From Hymenobacter sp. BRD128 (lineage in GTDB: Bacteria > Bacteroidota > Bacteroidia > Cytophagales > Hymenobacteraceae): a stretch of 64,000 nt of DNA. The stretch is taken from the NCBI RefSeq assembly GCF_013256625.1, contig NZ_CP053908.1, positions 1,612,001 to 1,676,000 of the forward strand, written 5' to 3'. Numbering within the stretch: the stretch's first letter is position 1; every line of letters starts with the position of its first letter. A program made the translations under genes and the position numbers. The notes under the pieces are model-generated. The model made no database searches and had not been told where the DNA came from. It was given only the letters and a program-made list of their open reading frames with translations. This document shows, one piece after another, positions 54,529 through 63,907 of this stretch.

Positions 54529-54536
54529 CAAAGATA
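54529..54536 (-). promoter_or_regulatory. Alpha-oxoamine synthase -7 promoter box
   Basis: TATCTTTG on the minus strand, about 80 nt upstream of the GTG start; supports transcription of the whole N-terminal part. Confidence 0.5.
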
Positions 54537-54642
54537 GGCCGCGCTCAGGTTTTGTACATAATTTGGGCGTAGCGGCAGGCTAGCCAGCGCTTACTTAAGT
54601 ACCAAGGTACCGGTTTAAGGTTTTCTTTGTGATTGTAAAACT

Positions 54643-54743
54643 GTAGCGCGCAGCTTCGGCTTCGTGCGCGAGCGCAGCGAGCATCCTGCGTTCGGGTCGT
54701 CCGGCTCCGCCTGTTCATGCACGAAGCCGGCGCTGCGTGCTAC
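54643..54743. repeat. Palindromic element of a second family
   Basis: GTAGCGCGCAGCTTCGGCTT... (54643-54667) pairs with 54719-54743 with four mismatches over 25 nt. It differs in sequence from the six REP-like elements but has the same about 100-bp size. It occupies the gap upstream of accC. Confidence 0.65.
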
Positions 54744-54764
54744 TGCCTTTCCCTCCCACCCCGC

Positions 54765-56275
<1,511 letters not shown>

Positions 56276-56292
56276 ATCCACTCGCATAGCTT

Positions 56293-56820
56293 ATGCAGCC
56301 CGACCAGACCCTAGCCACCCTTAAAACCGATTTCTTTTCGCCCGATTCAGCCGTGGCAATGGCGGCGGCCGATAAGCTCAGTGAGATTGGAGGCGATGAG
56401 GTGCTGGATTTTTTAATCTCAGTTCTCAAAAGCCCTAACGCCTTGCGGCGTAACAGCGCCGCCCTGGCCCTGCGCAACATCGGCGACAACCGGGCTGCGG
56501 AGCCTCTCTGGCGGGAAATCCTGAACCCGCAAAACCGAAATCAGCGAGCCACAATGATTTACGCTCTTGAGAGGCTGGATTGCTCGCAAAAGCTACCGGA
56601 ATTATTTGACTTGCTTTTTTACGGTAGCTACGAGGCCCAGATGTATGCGGGGACTATCCTCGAGGAACAGGATTTTGAGTTTTCGGAAGCTGATTTGCAT
56701 GCTATTCAAGGCAAGTGGGATGACTTACAAAAGCATCCTGAAAAATGCGTTGATTTTGAAATGCGCAAGGATGACATTCAGCATTTTGTAGAAGGATTTA
56801 CCAGCTACTTAAACGACTAA
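56293..56820 (+). CDS. HEAT-repeat protein
   Basis: 175 aa from the ATG at 56293. Two to three HEAT-like helical repeats (VAMAAADKLSEIGGDEVLDFLISVL, LRRNSAALALRNIGDNRAAEPL, NQRATMIYALERLD) precede an acidic C-terminal part. Such repeats mediate protein-protein contacts; no catalytic residues. AT content is higher than in neighbouring genes (codon use less GC-rich), which may reflect transfer. Starts 17 bp after the restored accC stop. Confidence 0.75.
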   Translation: MQPDQTLATLKTDFFSPDSAVAMAAADKLSEIGGDEVLDFLISVLKSPNALRRNSAALALRNIGDNRAAEPLWREILNPQNRNQRATMIYALERLDCSQKLPELFDLLFYGSYEAQMYAGTILEEQDFEFSEADLHAIQGKWDDLQKHPEKCVDFEMRKDDIQHFVEGFTSYLND

Positions 56821-56825
56821 AGCTC

Positions 56826-57740
56826 TTGCTCTACCTCGTGCGCGACCACCTCTTCCCGGTGCTCGTGTTTCTGCACGCGCTGCTGGCGGGCCGGCCGCCC
56901 GATGATGGCCACGGGCGCTTTGCCCGCCAGCGGCACTACCGGGTGGCGCGGCTAGCCCGCCTGCCCGCGCCCATCCGCGAAAGCTCGGGGCTGGCGCCTG
57001 GCGACTCGGCCGGGCTGGTGTGGACCCACGGCGACGGCGGCACCCCGGCTACGCTCTACCAGGCCAGCCTAGCCGGACAACTGCGCGGCACGCTGCCGCT
57101 AGCCCCGCTGCCCAACCGCGACTGGGAAGAGCTGACCCGCGACCCGGCCGGGCGCTTTTACATCGGCGATTTTGGCAACAATCGCAACGACCGGCGCGAT
57201 TTGGCCATCTACCGGGTGACGCTGGGTGCCACCGGCCTGCCGCGGGTCGATACCATCGCCTTTCGCTACCCCGACCAGACGGCCTTTCCGCCGCCCCCGG
57301 CCCGGCGACATTTCGATTGCGAGGCATTTATCTTCTACCACGATACACTACACCTTTTTACCAAAGACCGGGGGCGAGCCCACCGCACGCGCTACTACGT
57401 GGTGCCGGCGCGGCCCGGCCGCCACGTGGCAATCTTGCGCGACAGCCTGCGCCTGCGCACGCTCGTGACCGGCGCCGCGCGGCGGCCCGATGACCAGGGC
57501 GTAGCCTTGCTAGGCTACGGCGCGATGTTTTTATTTGCGGGACCGCCCGGCGTGCGGCTTTTTCAGCAGCCGAAAAATTATCGCCGGCTGCCCACTACCG
57601 GGCAGGCCGAGGCGGTGCTTTATCTTGACAACCAAGATTTACTCATAAGCAATGAGCGTGGGCAGCTGTTTCGGGTAAGCCGGCGCAACCAGCACCTCGC
57701 CCCCCGGCCCCGTCGCCTAACAAGAGGGGGCGCCGGCTAG
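56826..57740 (+). CDS. Conserved protein of unknown function (possible beta-propeller-like)
   Basis: 304 aa from a TTG at 56826, 5 nt after the HEAT gene stop; a GTG at 56838 is an alternative. A hydrophobic N-terminus (FPVLVFLHALLAG) may be a poor signal. Motifs: LTRDPAGRFYIGDFGNNRNDRRDLAIYRV, HFDCEAFIFYHDTLHLFTKDR and YLDNQDLLISNERGQLFRVS. Repeated D-G/N-x-L strands suggest a beta-propeller or NHL-like fold, but I do not recognise a named family. Convergent with the LacI gene. Confidence 0.65.
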   Translation: MLYLVRDHLFPVLVFLHALLAGRPPDDGHGRFARQRHYRVARLARLPAPIRESSGLAPGDSAGLVWTHGDGGTPATLYQASLAGQLRGTLPLAPLPNRDWEELTRDPAGRFYIGDFGNNRNDRRDLAIYRVTLGATGLPRVDTIAFRYPDQTAFPPPPARRHFDCEAFIFYHDTLHLFTKDRGRAHRTRYYVVPARPGRHVAILRDSLRLRTLVTGAARRPDDQGVALLGYGAMFLFAGPPGVRLFQQPKNYRRLPTTGQAEAVLYLDNQDLLISNERGQLFRVSRRNQHLAPRPRRLTRGGAG

Positions 57741-57749
57741 GCTTAGCAA

Positions 57750-58811
57750 TTATTCCGCCTGCCTGTGCCGCGACGACTCGCGCACGAACAGCTCGGGCTG
57801 GAGCACCACCTGGCGCTGCACGAAGGGCGCATCGGGGGCGGCGGCCAGCTCCAGAAACAGGCGCACGGCGGCCTGGCCCATTTCTTCGCAGCGCTGGTCG
57901 ACGGAGGTTAGCTGGGGCTCGGTAATGGCCGTAAAGCCTTCATTACTAAAGCCAGCGAGGGCAATATCCTGCGGCACGCGAATACCCTGCCCCTTCAGTA
58001 CCTGCAAGGCACCCAGAATGGCCGAGTCGCCGGCCGCAAACACGGCATCGATGGGTAAGGGTAAGGCCAGCAGCTGGCGCATGGCCTGGGCGCCGTCGTC
58101 GGTAGTCATGTCGGAGGTAACAATCATTGACTCGTCGGGGGCAATGTTGTGGGTGGCCAGCGCATCGAGGTAGCCCTGGCGGCGGTGCTGGTAAATGTTG
58201 AGGTGCGGCGGGCCTGCCAGGTGGGCAATGCGGCGGCAGCCCTGCGCCAGCAGGTGGCGCGTGGCCTGAAAGGCGCCCTCGCGGTCGTTGAGCACCACGG
58301 AGTTTACCTGCTCAGCGGCCGGAATGCGGTCAAAAAACACCAGCGGCACCCCGCGGCTCCGCACCTTATCGAAGTGGTAATAATCCTGGGTGTTGCGGGC
58401 CAGCGATACCAGTACGCCCGCCACCTGGGCATTGAGCAGCGTTTCCACGTTGCGGCGCTCCAGCTGCACTTCCTCGTGCGACTGGCACACGATGACGCTG
58501 AAGCCGGCCTTGCTGGCCGCCGTTTCAATGCCTTGAATAACCGAGGGAAAAAACTTGCCTTCGATGTAGGGCACCACGACCCCCAGCAGCCGGCTCTGGC
58601 CCTTGCGCAGGGCGGCGGCCAGGTGGTTGGGTTGGTAGTTAAGCTTCTTGGCCAGCTTTAGTACGCGCTGCTTGGTGGCAGCCCCGATGCTGTGGTGGTC
58701 GCTCAGCGCCCGCGAAATTGTCGTCATCGACACGCCCAGCTCACGGGCCAGGTCGGCCATCGACACGGCGGTTGGCGCAGCGCTGGGCGTTGTTTTTTTT
58801 ATAGAACTCAT
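57750..58811 (-). CDS. LacI-family transcriptional regulator
   Basis: 353 aa from the ATG at 58811 (MSSIKKTTPSAAPTA). The helix-turn-helix SMADLARELGVSMTTISRALSDHHSIG lies at about 17-40, followed by the LNYQPNHLAAALRKG hinge. Residues 65-353 form a periplasmic-binding-protein-like effector domain (LLGVVVPYIEGKFF..., VSLARNTQDYYHF, AVFAAGDSAILGALQ). A second in-frame ATG at 58913 gives a longer ORF without HTH-family support. It is divergent from GH43 arabinanase and two LacI-type operators lie between. Likely represses the locus until a pentose/oligosaccharide binds. Confidence 0.9.
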   Translation of the reverse strand: MSSIKKTTPSAAPTAVSMADLARELGVSMTTISRALSDHHSIGAATKQRVLKLAKKLNYQPNHLAAALRKGQSRLLGVVVPYIEGKFFPSVIQGIETAASKAGFSVIVCQSHEEVQLERRNVETLLNAQVAGVLVSLARNTQDYYHFDKVRSRGVPLVFFDRIPAAEQVNSVVLNDREGAFQATRHLLAQGCRRIAHLAGPPHLNIYQHRRQGYLDALATHNIAPDESMIVTSDMTTDDGAQAMRQLLALPLPIDAVFAAGDSAILGALQVLKGQGIRVPQDIALAGFSNEGFTAITEPQLTSVDQRCEEMGQAAVRLFLELAAAPDAPFVQRQVVLQPELFVRESSRHRQAE

Positions 58812-58955
58812 GCGAATAAATTTGGCTGGGCCCTCTGCAGAGAATGCAGCCTTAGCTACAAATTTAAGCGGGTTTGCGCAATGCTTTTCCAACTTTCCCA
58901 TTCTACCAAGCACGTCTCCTCATTCCGCCCGTTAACGCGATTATCCAATTCTACC

Positions 58956-58973
58956 TACGCAAACGATTGTGTA
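58956..58973. promoter_or_regulatory. LacI-type operator O1
   Basis: TACGCAAACGATTGTGTA, a near-palindrome with central CG, 15 of 18 bases identical to the site at 59103-59120. It lies 145 bp upstream of the regulator ATG, so autoregulation is possible. Confidence 0.65.
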
Positions 58974-59102
58974 GGTAATCGTAGTCAGGCACAGGGCTAG
59001 AAAATATTGCAAATATTTCCCCAAACGCTCTCCCTATTACTTTGCCATAAGAGCGCCGCAATGCATAAAGTCTGGCAAAAAATGCCGTAATTGCCGCCGA
59101 TT

Positions 59103-59120
59103 TACACAATCGATTATGTA
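59103..59120. promoter_or_regulatory. LacI-type operator O2
   Basis: TACACAATCGATTATGTA, palindromic with a central CG, ending 14 bp before the GH43 ATG, a classical repression position. Its centre is 147 bp from that of the site at 58956. Confidence 0.7.
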
Positions 59121-59134
59121 AATCACTTGTCGGC

Positions 59135-60121
59135 ATGAAAAACCTGCTGCTCGCGGCGCTGCTGGCTACCGGCCAACAGCTCGCGGCCCAAGCGCTCCCA
59201 CCCGCCATTCCTATCCACGACCCGGTGCTGACGCGCCAGCACGGGACGTACTACCTCTTTGGCACCGGCAACGGCATCACGGTGTGGTCGTCGCCGGACC
59301 GGCAGCGCTGGACGCCCGAGAAGCCCGTATTTGCCACGCCGCCGGCCTGGGCGCAGCACGACGTGCCGGGCTTTAAGGGGCACATCTGGGCGCCTGATAT
59401 TTCGTATTTCAACGGGCAGTACAGCCTGTTTTACTCGGTATCAACGTTTGGCAAAAACCGCTCGGCCATTGGGCTAGCCACTAATAAGACGCTGGACCCC
59501 AAGGCCAAAGATTTCAAGTGGGTCGACCACGGCGCGGTGATTGAGTCGGTGCCGGGGCGTGATATGTGGAACGCTATCGACCCCAACCTTATCCGCGATG
59601 AGCAGGGCACTCCCTGGCTAGCCTTCGGCTCGTTCTGGAACGGTATTAAGCTGGTGCGGCTGCGGCCCGACCTCACCGGGCCGGCCGCGCCCGCCCAGTG
59701 GCGCACGCTGGCCCGCCGCCCCCGCACGGCGGCCCTCACCGACTCGCTGCCCGGCGACGGGGCCATTGAGGGGCCGTTTATTTTTCGGCACGGCGGCTAT
59801 TACTATTTGTTTACCTCGTTTGACTACTGCTGCCGGGGCCCGCAGAGCACCTACAAGATGATGGTGGGCCGGGCGCGGGCCGTCACGGGGCCCTACCTCG
59901 ACCAGGCCGGCACGCCGCTGGAGCAGGGCGGCGGCACGCTCGTACTGCAGGGCGACGCCAACTGGTACGGCGTGGGCCACAACGCCGTGGCGACTTTCGA
60001 CAACGTCGACTACCTGATATTCCACGGCTACGACGCCCACGACCAGGGCCGCCCTAAATTGCGCATCGAGCCCCTGGCCTGGAGCGCCGACGGCTGGCCT
60101 ACCGTGGCGGTTAAGCCCTAG
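59135..60121 (+). CDS. GH43 endo-alpha-1,5-L-arabinanase, exported
   Basis: 328 aa with a signal peptide (MKNLLLAALLATGQQLAAQ). GH43 five-bladed propeller triad: IPIHDPVLTRQ (base Asp), WNAIDPNLIRD (pKa-modulating Asp), and GAIEGPFIFRHGGYYYLF (acid Glu). FTSFDYCCRGPQSTYKMMVGR, WAPDISYFNGQYSLFYSVS and GVGHN blocks are arabinanase-like. Operator O2 sits in its 5' region, so it is the immediate target of the LacI regulator. Predicted to hydrolyse arabinan backbone. Confidence 0.88.
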   Translation: MKNLLLAALLATGQQLAAQALPPAIPIHDPVLTRQHGTYYLFGTGNGITVWSSPDRQRWTPEKPVFATPPAWAQHDVPGFKGHIWAPDISYFNGQYSLFYSVSTFGKNRSAIGLATNKTLDPKAKDFKWVDHGAVIESVPGRDMWNAIDPNLIRDEQGTPWLAFGSFWNGIKLVRLRPDLTGPAAPAQWRTLARRPRTAALTDSLPGDGAIEGPFIFRHGGYYYLFTSFDYCCRGPQSTYKMMVGRARAVTGPYLDQAGTPLEQGGGTLVLQGDANWYGVGHNAVATFDNVDYLIFHGYDAHDQGRPKLRIEPLAWSADGWPTVAVKP

Positions 60122-60245
60122 CCCCGGCAGAGCTGCCAACCATAGCCCGGCCTAAGCGGTTGGGTTATACGTACTATCCAAGGCCGGGCCGGCGCTTGTG
60201 CCGGCTGGGCTTACCCTCCCCCGTTTCACCCAAGTTCCCCCAACC

Positions 60246-61388
60246 ATGAATCCTTTAGTTGACATTCGCCGCTTTGACCAGAGCCTGTGGCTCGACTTTA
60301 TCAGCCGCAAAGTGCTGCAAAACGGCGAACTGAAAGCCCGCATCGACCACGACGCGCTGCGCGGTGTGACCTCGAACCCCGCCATTTTTGAGAAAGCCAT
60401 TGGCGGCAGCGCCGACTACGACGATACCATTAAGGCGCAGGCCCAGCAGGGCAAGTCGGCCGAAGACATCTACGTGGGCCTGGCCGTGGCCGACGTGCAG
60501 GCCGCCTGCGATTTATTCAAAGGCCTGTACGACAGCCACGATAATTCCAGCGACGGCTACGTGAGCCTGGAAGTATCACCCAAGCTGGCCCACGACACCG
60601 AAGGCACCATTGCCGAAGGCCGCCAGCTGTGGCAAGACGTGAGCCGCCCCAACGTAATGATAAAAGTGCCGGCCACGCTCGAAGGCCTGCCCGCCATTCG
60701 CACGCTCATCTCGGAAGGCATCAACGTGAACGTGACGCTGATTTTTGGGCTGGACCGCTACAAGGCCGTGACCGAAGCCTTCATCGCGGGCCTTGAGGAC
60801 CGGGTGAACGCCGGGCATTCGCTCGAACATATCGACTCGGTGGCTAGCTTCTTTTTGAGCCGCATCGACGTGCTGATTGACCCGCAGCTGGAAAAAATTG
60901 CGGCCGAGGGCGGCGAGAAAGGCCAGCTAGCCCAGTCGCTGGTGGGTGAAGTAGCGATTGCCAGCGCCAAGCAGGCGTACCAGCTATACAAGGAGATTTT
61001 TGCCGGCCCGCGCTGGCAGGCCCTGGCCGACAAAGGCGCCAACACCCAGCGCCTGCTGTGGGCCAGCACCGGCAATAAAAACCCCAAGTACGACGACCTG
61101 AAGTACGTGGAAGGCCTCATCGGCCCGAAAACGGTGGACACGGTGCCCGTCGAGACGATGGATATTTTCAAGCAGCGCGGCAAGTCGGCCAACACCCTGG
61201 AGCAGGGCCTCGACCACGCGCAGCAGGTGCTGCGCGACCTGCCCAAAGTAGGCATCGACCTCAACGCCCAAACCGAGCAGCTCGAAAAAGAAGGCGTGCA
61301 GAAGTTCATCGAGCCCTTCGGCAAGCTGATTGACTCGGTGGAGAAAAAGCGCCAGGCCGCGGTGGGCGAAGCCAAGCAGCCTGCGTAA
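60246..61388 (+). CDS. tal: Transaldolase
   Basis: 380 aa from the ATG at 60246 (MNPLVDIRRFDQSLWLDF). GVTSNPAIFEKAI, SLEVSPKLAHDTEGTI, NVMIKVPATLEGLPAI (Schiff-base Lys) and NVTLIFGLDRY are the transaldolase motifs of the longer subfamily. It transfers dihydroxyacetone units between sugar phosphates, linking pentose phosphates to glycolysis. Placed between two GH43 genes, it fits pentose catabolism from arabinan/xylan. An in-frame ATG at 60198 is an alternative start. A palindromic element follows. Confidence 0.92.
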   Translation: MNPLVDIRRFDQSLWLDFISRKVLQNGELKARIDHDALRGVTSNPAIFEKAIGGSADYDDTIKAQAQQGKSAEDIYVGLAVADVQAACDLFKGLYDSHDNSSDGYVSLEVSPKLAHDTEGTIAEGRQLWQDVSRPNVMIKVPATLEGLPAIRTLISEGINVNVTLIFGLDRYKAVTEAFIAGLEDRVNAGHSLEHIDSVASFFLSRIDVLIDPQLEKIAAEGGEKGQLAQSLVGEVAIASAKQAYQLYKEIFAGPRWQALADKGANTQRLLWASTGNKNPKYDDLKYVEGLIGPKTVDTVPVETMDIFKQRGKSANTLEQGLDHAQQVLRDLPKVGIDLNAQTEQLEKEGVQKFIEPFGKLIDSVEKKRQAAVGEAKQPA

Positions 61389-61409
61389 TAACATTCAGTT
61401 GTCAAGTAT

Positions 61410-61497
61410 AAGAACGTCATGCTGAGCCTGTCGAAGCATCTCTACCGCGCCGTATCGTTCGGTAGAGATGCTTCGACAGGCTCAGGATGACGTTCTT
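61410..61497. repeat. REP/MITE-like palindromic element 6
   Basis: 61410-61446 (AAGAACGTCATGCTGAGCCT...) pairs with 61461-61497 over 37 nt with one mismatch; loop 14 nt. It lies in the gap between transaldolase and the second GH43 gene. Confidence 0.85.
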
Positions 61498-61540
61498 TTT
61501 TTACATAGCAGATTTATTTACAATTACTTATACCATTCGC

Positions 61541-62500
61541 ATGAGAATTCTCTTTACCTGCCTACTGCTGGCAGCTGGCGCGGCGCGGGCGCAGGCCCCT
61601 ACCCCCCCGCCGGCCGGTAACCCCGTTATCAAGAGCAAGTACACGGCCGACCCGGCGGCGCTGGTGCAGGGCGGCACGGTGTACCTCTACACTGGCCACG
61701 ACGAGGCGCCGCCGCCCCAGGAGCGCTACGTGATGCACGAGTGGCTGTGCTTTTCCTCGACCGATATGGTGCACTGGACCGAGCACCCCTCACCGCTGAA
61801 AGTTAGCGACTTTGCCTGGGCCAAGGACGACGCCTGGGCCTCGCAGGTAATTGCGCGCAACGGCAAGTTTTACTGGTACGCCGCCGTGGAGCACGGCACC
61901 ATTCCGGGCAAGGCCATTGGGGTGGCGGTGGCCGACAACCCGGCAGGGCCGTTTAAGGACGCGCGCGGCGCGGCCCTGATTACCAACGACATGACTAAAG
62001 GCGCCAGCATTAGCTGGGATGACATTGACCCGACGGTGATTATCGACAAGAGCGGCCAGGCCTACCTGTTTTGGGGTAATACGGCCTGCTACTACGCCAA
62101 GCTCAAGCCCAACATGACGGAGCTGGACGGGCCCATTCAGCAGGTGACCGGGCTGCCGCGCTACACCGAGGCGCCCTGGGTGCACGCGCACGCCGGCTGG
62201 TACTACCTGAGCTACGCCACCGAGTTTCCGGAAAAAATAGTCTACGCTATGAGCCGCAGCCTCAATGGGCCCTGGCAATACAAAGGCATTCTGAACGAGC
62301 TGGCCGGCAACTCCAACACCAACCACCAGGCCATCATCGACTTTAAAGGCAAATCGTATTTCATCTATCACAACGGCGGGATGGACACGCACGGCGGCAG
62401 CTTCCGCCGCTCGGTATGCATTGACTACCTGTACTATAACCCAGACGGCACGCTCAAGCGCGTGCAAATGACGACGGAAGGCGTACAGCCGGCCCAGTAA
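61541..62500 (+). CDS. GH43 family glycoside hydrolase, exported
   Basis: 319 aa from the ATG at 61541 (MRILFTCLLLAAGAARAQ, signal peptide). Triad: YTADPAALV (Asp), SWDDIDPTVI (Asp) and YTEAPWVH (Glu). The pattern KSKYTADPAALV, YLYTGHDE, CFSSTDMVHW and FKGKSYFIYHNG suits the arabinofuranosidase/xylosidase-type GH43 subfamilies rather than the arabinanase subfamily. The ORF is open upstream to 61487, but that start lies in the repeat element. Terminator follows at 62529. Confidence 0.88.
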   Translation: MRILFTCLLLAAGAARAQAPTPPPAGNPVIKSKYTADPAALVQGGTVYLYTGHDEAPPPQERYVMHEWLCFSSTDMVHWTEHPSPLKVSDFAWAKDDAWASQVIARNGKFYWYAAVEHGTIPGKAIGVAVADNPAGPFKDARGAALITNDMTKGASISWDDIDPTVIIDKSGQAYLFWGNTACYYAKLKPNMTELDGPIQQVTGLPRYTEAPWVHAHAGWYYLSYATEFPEKIVYAMSRSLNGPWQYKGILNELAGNSNTNHQAIIDFKGKSYFIYHNGGMDTHGGSFRRSVCIDYLYYNPDGTLKRVQMTTEGVQPAQ

Positions 62501-62528
62501 TCCGTACACTGCTTTTCGCGCTTCTCTC

Positions 62529-62583
62529 CGCCCACCCGCACTGCCCCTGGCCGCCTGGCCGGGGCACGCCGGGTGGGCGTTTT
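62529..62583 (+). terminator. Rho-independent terminator after the second GH43 gene
   Basis: CGCCCACCCG (62529-62538) pairs with CGGGTGGGCG (62570-62579), with an inner TGCCCC/GGGGCA stem, then TTTT. Confidence 0.8.
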
Positions 62584-62645
62584 GGTGCGCGGCCGGGCTC
62601 GCAACGGTAATTTTGAGGGGGCAGATGCCCACTTGCGAATAGCTT

Positions 62646-63821
62646 ATGAATGCAACTACGAAGAGCCGGGTGGCGGTGAGCGCTTTCTTTTTCCTGCCCG
62701 GCCTGTGCTTTGCGAGCTGGGCCTCGCGCATCCCCGACATCAGTGCCAAGCTGGGGATGAACTCGGGGCAGCTGGGGCAGCTGCTGCTGGCCATTCCGGC
62801 GGGCTCGCTGGTGTCGCTGCCGCTGGCGGGCTGGCTGGTATCGACCTGGGGCAGCCGGCGCACGGTGCTGCTGGCCTCGGTGCTCTACGCCTGCTTTTTG
62901 CCGCTGCTGGGCTGGGCGGGCAGCTTCTGGACACTAGCCCCGGCGCTGGCCTTGTTTGGCTTTGCGGGCAATATGCTGAATATTTCCGTGAACACACAAG
63001 CCATTGGCGTACAAGAGTTTTACGGCAAGCCCATCATGGGTTCCTTTCATGGGCTCTGGAGCCTGGCGGGGTTTCTGGGCGGGGCGCTGGGCACGGCGCT
63101 CATTGGCTGGCACCAGCCGCCGCTGCACCACTTTTTGCTGGTGCTGGTGGTGTGCCTCGCCATTGCGGCCCTGGCCCACAGCTACACGCTGCGCCGCGAT
63201 GTGAGCAAAGCCGACGAGAGCGGCCCGGGCTTCAGCCTGCGCCACCCCGACCCGTATTTGCTGCGCATCGGCTTCATTGCTTTCTGCGGCATGATGAGCG
63301 AGGGAGCCATGTTTGACTGGGCCGGGGTGTATTTTCAGAAGGTGGTGCGGCCCGATGCGGCGCTGGTCACGGCCGGCTACGTGGCCTGCATGAGCACCAT
63401 GGCGCTGGGCCGGTTTTTGAGTGATTTCTTCACCCACCGTTTCGGCACTATTCGTATGCTTCAACTTAGCAGCGGGCTCATTGTGAGCGGCTTGCTACTA
63501 GCCGTGGGCTTCCCATACCTAATACCGGCGGTGGGTGGCTTTCTCTTGATTGGCTTCGGCATTGCGTCGGTGGTGCCGCTCTCGTACAGCGCGGCAGGGC
63601 GGGCCACGTCGGTTTCGCCGGGCGTGGCGCTGGCCTTGGTATCTACCATCGGCTTTCTGGGCTTCTTGATGGGCCCGCCGCTGATTGGCTTTCTGGCCCA
63701 GATTTTCTCGCTGCGCACGGCCTTTGGCCTGGTGGCCATCGTGGCCACGGGCATCGGTGTGCTAGCCTCGCTGCCCAACCAGGCGCCGGTGACCACGCCG
63801 CAAACCGAGCCGGTGGCCTAA
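62646..63821 (+). CDS. MFS transporter
   Basis: 391 aa with about 12 helices. The N-terminal FFFLPGLCFASWASRIPDISAKLGM with the loop WLVSTWGSRRTVLLAS and the central HGLWSLAGFLGGALGTAL block are typical of a sugar-efflux/fucose-permease-related MFS subgroup. It carries no substrate signature. Position at the end of the pentosan locus suggests a role in sugar or oligosaccharide transport, but a terminator at 62529 separates it from GH43. Confidence 0.85.
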   Translation: MNATTKSRVAVSAFFFLPGLCFASWASRIPDISAKLGMNSGQLGQLLLAIPAGSLVSLPLAGWLVSTWGSRRTVLLASVLYACFLPLLGWAGSFWTLAPALALFGFAGNMLNISVNTQAIGVQEFYGKPIMGSFHGLWSLAGFLGGALGTALIGWHQPPLHHFLLVLVVCLAIAALAHSYTLRRDVSKADESGPGFSLRHPDPYLLRIGFIAFCGMMSEGAMFDWAGVYFQKVVRPDAALVTAGYVACMSTMALGRFLSDFFTHRFGTIRMLQLSSGLIVSGLLLAVGFPYLIPAVGGFLLIGFGIASVVPLSYSAAGRATSVSPGVALALVSTIGFLGFLMGPPLIGFLAQIFSLRTAFGLVAIVATGIGVLASLPNQAPVTTPQTEPVA

Positions 63822-63832
63822 CTGGCAGTGGC

Positions 63833-63850
63833 GCGAACTTTATAGTTCGC
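63833..63850. terminator. Short hairpin between convergent genes
   Basis: GCGAACT (63833-63839) pairs with AGTTCGC (63844-63850), 4-nt loop, in the gap between the MFS gene and the right-edge gene. No long T-run. Confidence 0.4.
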
Positions 63851-63907
63851 GACCCGGAACGAGCTAGCAGTGCGGGCACGCGCACTGCAAAGTTTGCGCT
63901 AACGGCT

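Noticed and set aside
56826-57740. Start at the TTG marking another frameshift from the HEAT gene
   Set aside because: Both proteins look complete and unrelated; an ordinary short gap with a non-ATG start is simpler.
61790-62863. 357-codon minus-strand ORF
   Set aside because: Antisense to the second GH43 gene and its terminator; shadow frame.
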